This document shows positions 57,796-64,000 of a DNA stretch of 64,000 nt, one piece after another. Position numbers and translations under genes: made by a program. Position 1 is the first letter of the stretch, and each line of letters begins with the position of its first letter. The notes under the pieces were generated by a model. It was not told where the DNA came from and did no database searches. It was given only the letters and a program-made list of their open reading frames with translations. The DNA comes from Hyparrhenia diplandra (Eukaryota > Streptophyta > Magnoliopsida > Poales > Poaceae), in assembly GCA_015847255.1 (NCBI GenBank), contig JADLZK010007649.1, forward strand, positions 310,001-374,000. The letters run 5' to 3'.

Positions 57796-59495
57796 TGAAA
57801 TTCAAGTCCTTGGCTCTCACTCCTCCTCGAGATGGATCAAGCAACTGCACGAAAGATCATGACCAAGTTTGCTAGGTGGATGCCCTAGGAGATGTCCTAA
57901 TAGGGGGGTGGTGAGCGGGGAGCCTCAAAAATTCTTTCGAAATTCAGGTCCTTGGCTCTCACTCCTCCTCGAGATGGATCAACAACTGCACAAAAGATCA
58001 CAACCTAGATTGCTAGGTGGATGCCCTAGGAGATGTCCTAGAAGCACAACGGATCAATCGGAAACACCCCAAAGCAATCGACCAAAGAAACGACAAAATC
58101 AGCACAGCTACACAATACCGGACGTGTCTAGTTTGCATACGGGCAGAGAAATCCCACTCGGGAGAAAAAAACCAAAACTTGCTCAAACAGAGTTCAAATC
58201 ACTTCAAACTTTCACAACAGAATCAGAAAAGTTAGAGAAACACCTTAACCAAAATAACACCTAAAAAGGCCGAGGTCACAAATATTGAATGTGTCTGGTA
58301 TGCATACCGGACACGCCCGTATGAACAGATAGAAAAACTGCTCGACTCCAAACTCACCTCAACTCAAAGACCAATTGGATCTCCCTCGGTACTTGATCTT
58401 AGGTCATGATTTTCAAGCCCGCAGAATCACGGCATGTAGGTGACAAGATTCTCCCAAGAAATTTCACAAAAATCAAGTAAAACACCGGGAATTCGAAATC
58501 TCCCCTCACACCGAAAACTATGAACTCGAACACGAAAAATCCCCAAAATCCGAGAGCTCAAGCGATTCCAACCCAAATCCTCGGTGGAATACTTTGTTAC
58601 TTGGCCTAGAACGGATTGGGACAAGAAGAATCACTTCAAACCATCAAGAATCGAGTGAATCAAAGATTAGAAGGGGGGAAGGAGAAAACCGATGAAAATA
58701 GATTGCAAGAACACGATTCAAATCACACGAACACACTTCTCTCATCCCCAAAGCCCAGAGGGCATCCACTCAAGGGAGTGCTTCCTATAGACAGATTTCA
58801 CAAAGTCTAGACCTCACTCACTTAGCAGAGCAACTAGAGAAGGGAAACCCTAGCAATGAGGCGAAAACTATATAGGCCAGTTTGGGAGAAGGAACGCCTT
58901 GATATTTATAGCCAAGTCCTAGTGGTGAACTATACCCCTAGGGATACAATTGCCGAAACCACATAGCCAGGGGGCATAATGGTCGAACTTGGATATCTTC
59001 GATCCGACGGCGACCGCGCCTTCTCATCGGTAGCTTCGACCCGACGCGAACTCCCCGATGCCGCCATGTGTCGTCGTTCCGTCGTCGGAACTCCTCCTAG
59101 GAAACCTGAGCCCATGGTTGAGGCCCGCATAAAACAGGCCACCGGTGGTTTTGAGGCCCAAACTACCAAACCGTCCTCCGACGAGTGCCACCGCTGTCTT
59201 GACCGCCCGAGCCGCCAGCTCAACTTGCACGCTCGCCGTCTCGACCCGATCGACATTGTCACCCGCGTCGTTGCACTTGTCGATGTCAGTGTCAGCCCCA
59301 TGGCTAGTCACCCGTCACTTGGTCTCGGTCCAAGCCTCATGTCCGCTCTTCACTGCTCCGGGTCCATCGGCATGGCATGTCCTCCTTATCCTTCACCTTG
59401 CCGCTGACCACCGTCTCAGACTCCACACCAGCACAACACAAGCCAAGAGACACGTCAACCGACACACCGCGTGTGCCGGGGTAAGTGTAACAGAG
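57793..59495 (-). mobile_element. LTR-retrotransposon remnant
   Basis: On the minus strand it starts TGTTACACTTACCCCGG (about 59490), contains a TATA region (CTATAAATATCAAGG, complement of about 58905; a second, CTATATAG, near 58870), then a long leader-like stretch without coding. A 104-bp segment is present twice (57797-57900, 57939-58041). No RT or integrase was found. It interrupts the plastid 23S-derived insertion. Probably a gypsy-type LTR with adjoining leader. Confidence 0.55.
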
Positions 59496-59587
59496 GTAAA
59501 AGAATAAAGAAAATAGAATGAAAATGCTAAGAGTTGATAATCACTCATCACAAAAACTAAACACAAATGGTTAGAATCAACCATGTG

Positions 59588-59675
59588 TTCGCAGCAGATC
59601 AACCTGTTATCCGTAGAGTAACTTTTTTTCAGTTGAACGACGGCCCTTCCACTCGGCACCGTCCGATCACTAATT
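59588..59675 (-). pseudogene. Plastid 23S rRNA-derived segment (5' part)
   Basis: The plus strand reads CAACCTGTTATCCGTAGAGT, then GAACGACGGCCCTTCCACTC and GGCACCGTCCGATCACTA, the complement of the conserved 23S stretch just upstream of the segment at 57556-57795. Both pieces have the same orientation and correct order, with roughly 45 bases of 23S missing at the interruption. Confidence 0.85.
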
Positions 59676-59750
59676 ACCATTCGCCAATTTTGATCCTATT
59701 GTGTTTATAAATGCGCATGAAACTACCAAAGACAATTTTACATTTACAGT
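59676..59750. repeat. Direct repeat flanking the plastid insertion, right copy
   Basis: Partner of 57482-57556. It begins immediately after the 23S-derived sequence (TTACCATTCGCCAATTTTG) and ends TTTTACATTTAC. Confidence 0.88.
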
Positions 59751-59759
59751 AGCTCAGTA

Positions 59760-60240
59760 TTTAGTTACAATCTAAATATCTTAAAAATGTAAAAGTAGTC
59801 GTGTTGACTTTCTAGCCAGCGTGTATTTGTGACGGTAGTAGTTAGGAATATATAATTGGTCTCCTAGATGCACTGCTTCTGCTTGCCTCCGAACTGCATA
59901 TATGGGATCGTTGGTTGAAGAAATCAGGGAACCATACCCAGACCCAAACCTGATCCTGAACCTGAAATTGTCGTTTCCATGTTTCCAACACGCAGGGTAA
60001 GAAAGACAGAAAATAGAGCTAGGCTACCAAAGACAAGACTGCAAGAATGAGCTTGCGTCAGTATACGTACAGCAAGCTAAACGAAGCGGAAAGCAACCAA
60101 GTGCACTACTTCCAGCTGCTCATAAAAAATATTATATATATATATTCGTCCCATATATAGTATTATCCTAATTTTGATCATTTGCTGGAAATCCATAGAT
60201 CAAGCCCTTAAATCTGGAGCTATGATGCAACGAGAGTTAG
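59760..60240. other. Spacer, no gene
   Basis: AT-rich sequence with one degenerate hexamer tract (59938-59970, CCCAGACCCAAACCTG). Nothing else recognised. Confidence 0.45.
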
Positions 60241-60241
60241 T

Positions 60242-63200
60242 GTTTTTTTAGATAAAGGATAATGTATATCCGGCTTCATCTATCGACGGATAGAATCAGA
60301 CCAATTATTACAAAGTATTTTGCTTGGGCACACAAGCGCACTGCTGAATGTTTACAGCCATAGAAATGAATAAACGAAATGAAATAAAGTCTTGACTAAG
60401 CATGACCAATGTGTCTAGATGACAGCCAACCATTGGAACTAAAAAATTGCGGTGATCTTTGATTCCGGATGTTGCCCCGCCTGGGCCAACTGCTCTTTTA
60501 GATCATCATGTAACTGCAACCTTGCCCATTGACGGAGCCAATACGTTCCCCCGAATAGTACCACGCAAAAAGGATTTTGGTGCGCATTTGTCAAATACCA
60601 CCTCATTTCGTGTTATCCACACCGCCCAAAGAAGTGCCGAGGCTTTGCTAATAACAATTTCCTATACTTTTTGGTACCCACTCGTGACCATCTATTGAAA
60701 AGGTCGTTTATGTTCAGTGGAGGTGGTATTCCAAAAAGTAAATATACCTTCGCCACAAGAATTTGGCATGAAAGCGATCAAAAAGAGATGTTGAATGTTT
60801 TACGGAAAATGACAGAAACTGCATGCACTGTCACCATTCCGGTTTCTTCTAACTAAATTATCTTTAGTTAACACAACCCCTTTTTTCAAATACCACAAAA
60901 ACACTTTGATTTTCATAGGTACTTTGATTTGCCAAATATCCCGTGATACACGGATTCCATTGTTAATCGGTGCATCGTACATGGATTTATTTGTAAAGTT
61001 ACGGATGCATTTAAACCCCATACAAAAGTATCTCGTTCCTCCAACAAATTAACATCCTGTAAAGAAGCAACAATCCTCGGCCAGTTCCTAAGATTTGATC
61101 CCACTAAATTTCGCGGAAAGATATATATTTGGTGGGGATGACCTTAGGACTTGAGCCACAGATGTCTTGTTTCCTTCTAACAATGTTAAATAATGCAGGA
61201 AATAAATCTTTAAGGGGTTTTTGCCCAGCCAAGTGTCTACCCGAACCTGGTTTTGCGAGCCATCTTTTACTTTAAATGAGCCAGAACCCATAAAAGAATC
61301 TTTAATGTTCATTAAACCTTTCCAAAAATGTGAATCAGTTGGCTTTTTAGCACAACTTCCTAATGACTTATCTTTAATGTATTTGTTTCTCAAAAGTTCT
61401 TGCCACATTCCATCTTCGTTCAACAATTTGAAAAGCCACTTGCTTAATAAGCATTTATTTTGAATTTCTAGATTATGAATGCCTAGACCTCCTTGGTCCT
61501 TAGGTTGACATAAAACTTCCCACTTGGCTAGTCTCGTATTTTCTCTTATGTTGATCATTTTGCCAAAAAAAACGTGATCGAAAGTAGTCTAATTTTTTTG
61601 TAGCACCCCCTTGGGTAGCTCAAAAAAAAGACATCATGAACATCGGTAAACTGAAAAGCACCGAGTTTATTAGAACTAAACGACCCCCTACGAAAGCATT
61701 TTGCCTTTCCAACCGCTTAGTCTTTTTTCTATCCTATCTTCAATTATTTTCAGTCTTTGTTGCTTAATTTTCTAGTGTTCATGGGTAATCCAAGATAACG
61801 AAAGGGGCATTTTCCTATGGCACATCCAAACATTTGCGAATAAAACCCTTCTTGTTCTTTAGCTTCGCCAAAACAGAAAAGTTCACTTTTACTAAAGTTT
61901 ATCTTTAGCCCCGATAATTTTTCAAAGGTTGTGAGTAATAATTTCATATTACACGCCTTTTCAATATCATGACTCATAAAGATCAACTATCATCATCCAT
62001 CTTGGAGGATGGATAGGCTGTCATGTATTAAGTTAGGTATAATCCCTTCTACGACGGTTTGCCTTTGCTCTAGAGATCGGGGATGTACCCAGCATGTCAC
62101 CACTATATTAAATAGTATTGGTGACATGGGATCACCTTGTCTTAATCCCTTTTTTTGTTTGGAAATATGGACCAAGCTGATCATTAACTTTAATATTAAC
62201 ATTGCCTCCTTGTGTGAAACTTCGCACCCATTCACACCATTTTTGAGAGAACCCCTTCATTCTTAGTGATTTGTTGTAGGAAGTCCCAATTTACCTTATC
62301 ATAAACTTTTTCAAAGTCAATTTTAAAGATTATTCCATTCTTTTTCTTTGTATGAAGCTCATGTAATGTCTCATGAAGAATTCTTGCCCCTTCCATAATA
62401 TTTCTTCCGGCAAGAAAGCTGTTTTGCGTTGGCTTAATTATTTTTTACGTGCTATGGTAGATAATCTGTTGGTTGCGACTTTGGTGAATATTTTGAAAGA
62501 TACATTCAACAAACAGATAGGCCTATATTGTTGAATCACTTTCGCATCCTTCTTCTTAGGTAATAAAATTATATTACCGAAGTTAAGGCGTTTTAAAGGC
62601 AGTGACCCCTGATGGAAATCCGCAAACAGAGCCATCAGATCATCTTTTATTAAAAGCCAAAAGACCTGATAAAACTCTGGTGGGAAACCGTCTGGGCCAG
62701 GCGCTTTGTTGTGATTCATTTGAAATATCGCAGCCCGCACTTCCTCTTTCGAGAAACTATCGTCAATAACTCATTTTCCAAATCGGAGACTTGAGGTATG
62801 TCATCAGTCTGCGACTCATCCAAAGAGAATGGAGAAGCATCGAGGGACCAAACAGGTTCTTATAATATGTGGTAATATGCTCTTTGAGTTGAGCATCACC
62901 ATTTATTATATTGACCCCATCCTCTAATTGAAAAATACGAGTTTTTTCTATGTCTACCATTAGCAAGCAAGTGATAAAATTTTGTATTAGCATCTCCTTC
63001 TAAAAGATGTTTAATTTTTGCCCTTTGGTACCATTTGAGCTCCTCCTCCCGCAGGAGTTCGGCTAGCCTCTCATTTAACACATGTTTTAGGTTTAGTTCA
63101 TATTCAGACAGAGTCCCATTTTTCTGCTTTCTTATCCAATTCATCAAGTTTATTTAGGAGTGACGTTTTTTCTTTCTTATAAATACCACTCGTATGCTTT

Positions 63201-64000
63201 GCCCATCCTCTTAGATGTTGGCGTAGCTTTCTTATCTTAGCTTGCCACCTCTCTATAGGAGATCCCTCAAAAAAAGTGTTTTGCCATACATCACTAACCA
63301 TATCATAAAAATCCCTCCCTCAGCAAGCAGCCCAATTCAAATTTAAATTGGGGTTGGTAAGATGAAGATGGAATATTAGTTGAGAATAGTAATGGTGTAT
63401 GATCCGAGATCTCTCTATTCAGAGGGGCCGCACAGTGGTAAGGGGAACTTAGACTCAAAATCCGTGCAAACTAGAACCCTATCTAGTTTTTCAAAGGTTT
63501 GATTCTGTAGATGATTAGCCCAAGTAAATTGACGACCTGTCATATCTATTTCTCTTAGATTTAAAGAATCTATCACAGCATTGAATAGAAAGGGCCATCT
63601 ATCATTATAATTTTCATTGTTTTTCTCCTACGGTCTCCGGATAATGTTAAAATCACCACCTATAATGATAGGTAAGGCTTCATGTGAACACACCGAACTA
63701 CCTCGAGATAAGAAATTAGCTTTTTGGTCTAACTGTGCAGGCCCATAGATAGATATTAAATTGAATTTAAAATCAGACTCCCCTGTGTCTCAGCTTGAAA
63801 CGAATAAAAAAATCCCTTCCTCAATTTCTCCAATGTCTAAAGATAACAAATGGATTCCTAGCAACATACCACCGGAGCGACCCTCGGAGCCTTACGGTGC
63901 CAAAAAAATCTCTGCCACCGCAGATATTATTCAAAGTGGACTGTGGGACATTTTTCCCAGTTTCCGATAAGGCAATGAAGTCTAGGTTTTTTTCTTTAGT
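60242..64000 (-). mobile_element. LINE retrotransposon, 3' part, continuing past the right edge
   Basis: A short T run at 60243-60249 marks the minus-strand tail. Moving right: zinc-binding RT-tail (VPMKIKVFLWYLKKGVVLT, about 60880-60920), TRLAKWEVLCQPKDQGGLGI (about 61470-61535), RT motifs (RYLGLPMNT, KKGLRQGDPMSPILFNIV at about 62120-62170, NKAPGPDGFPPEFY at about 62650-62720), then endonuclease-like sequence with ALSETGK near the right edge. Frames are interrupted repeatedly, including at the FADD region (about 61985). The 5' end is outside the window. Confidence 0.88.

Noticed and set aside
1..64000. CRISPR arrays, bacterial operons, tRNA genes
   Set aside because: No regularly spaced short repeats and no cloverleaf-like tRNA genes were noticed by eye. 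Gene structure with introns and plant transposons excludes a bacterial origin. A tRNA scan would be needed to exclude tRNA genes formally.

Overview
This is a window of grass nuclear DNA, most likely rice (Oryza). The clues are a Stowaway MITE ending CTCCCTCTG/CGGAGGGAG, very GC-rich first exons, Mutator-like MITEs with 9-bp target duplications, rice-type CACTA ends with GTGGCGGGCA subterminal repeats, and F-box/FBD genes with an (F-box + LRR)-(56 codons)-(FBD) exon plan. There is no bacterial-style gene organisation. Most of the window is nested transposable elements. Recognisable host genes are few and mostly broken.

Layout. 0-3 kb: a decayed hAT-like gene split by a CACTA element. 3-9.8 kb: few recognisable features (local tandem duplications, a LINE scrap, a Tourist-like MITE). 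9.8-10.7 kb: a 947-bp Mutator-like element. 11-20.8 kb: an inverted duplication holding two head-to-head F-box/FBD genes (minus 12475-15531, plus 17228-20066), with an orphan third copy of the 3' flank between them. Each gene lacks exactly one base, at different places. 21.3-25.1 kb: two Mutator-like elements, the second a Pack-MULE carrying a NAC-like fragment. 25.4-29.1 kb: a GC-rich poly(A)-tailed retroposon with a perfect 17-bp target duplication. Both the Pack-MULE and this retroposon may lie inside a Helitron (about 22653-30679).

30.9-39.4 kb: a BED-finger/hAT-dimerisation gene on the minus strand, interrupted by a solo LTR and flanked upstream by a complete but dead copia element (33949-38749). 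Its relative is the pseudogene at 0.9-2.8 kb. 39.6-47 kb: a Helitron end, GC-rich islands, MITE and LTR scraps, and another GC-rich retroposon. 47-47.7 kb: a frameshifted papain-like gene. 47.9-53.1 kb: a LINE with endonuclease, RT and RNase H regions. 53.3-54.0 kb: a Mutator MITE. 54.2-55.4 kb: a C2-domain gene remnant with an internally repeated exon. 55.9-57.2 kb: a non-autonomous CACTA element. 57.5-59.75 kb: a plastid 23S rRNA insertion flanked by about 75-bp direct repeats and split by an LTR-retrotransposon. 60.2 kb to the right edge: a minus-strand LINE.

The history can be read by overlap. The F-box duplication predates a Stowaway and a poly(A) retroposon found only in the minus-strand copy. 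The plastid insertion predates the LTR element inside it. The hAT-like gene predates its solo LTR. No coordinated pathway is encoded. The most unusual items are the reciprocally frameshifted F-box pair, the hAT-like gene whose two parts are collinear and in frame across the solo LTR, three ultra-short retrotransposition scars (11-19 bp inserts with 13-17 bp duplications), and the plastid rRNA insertion.
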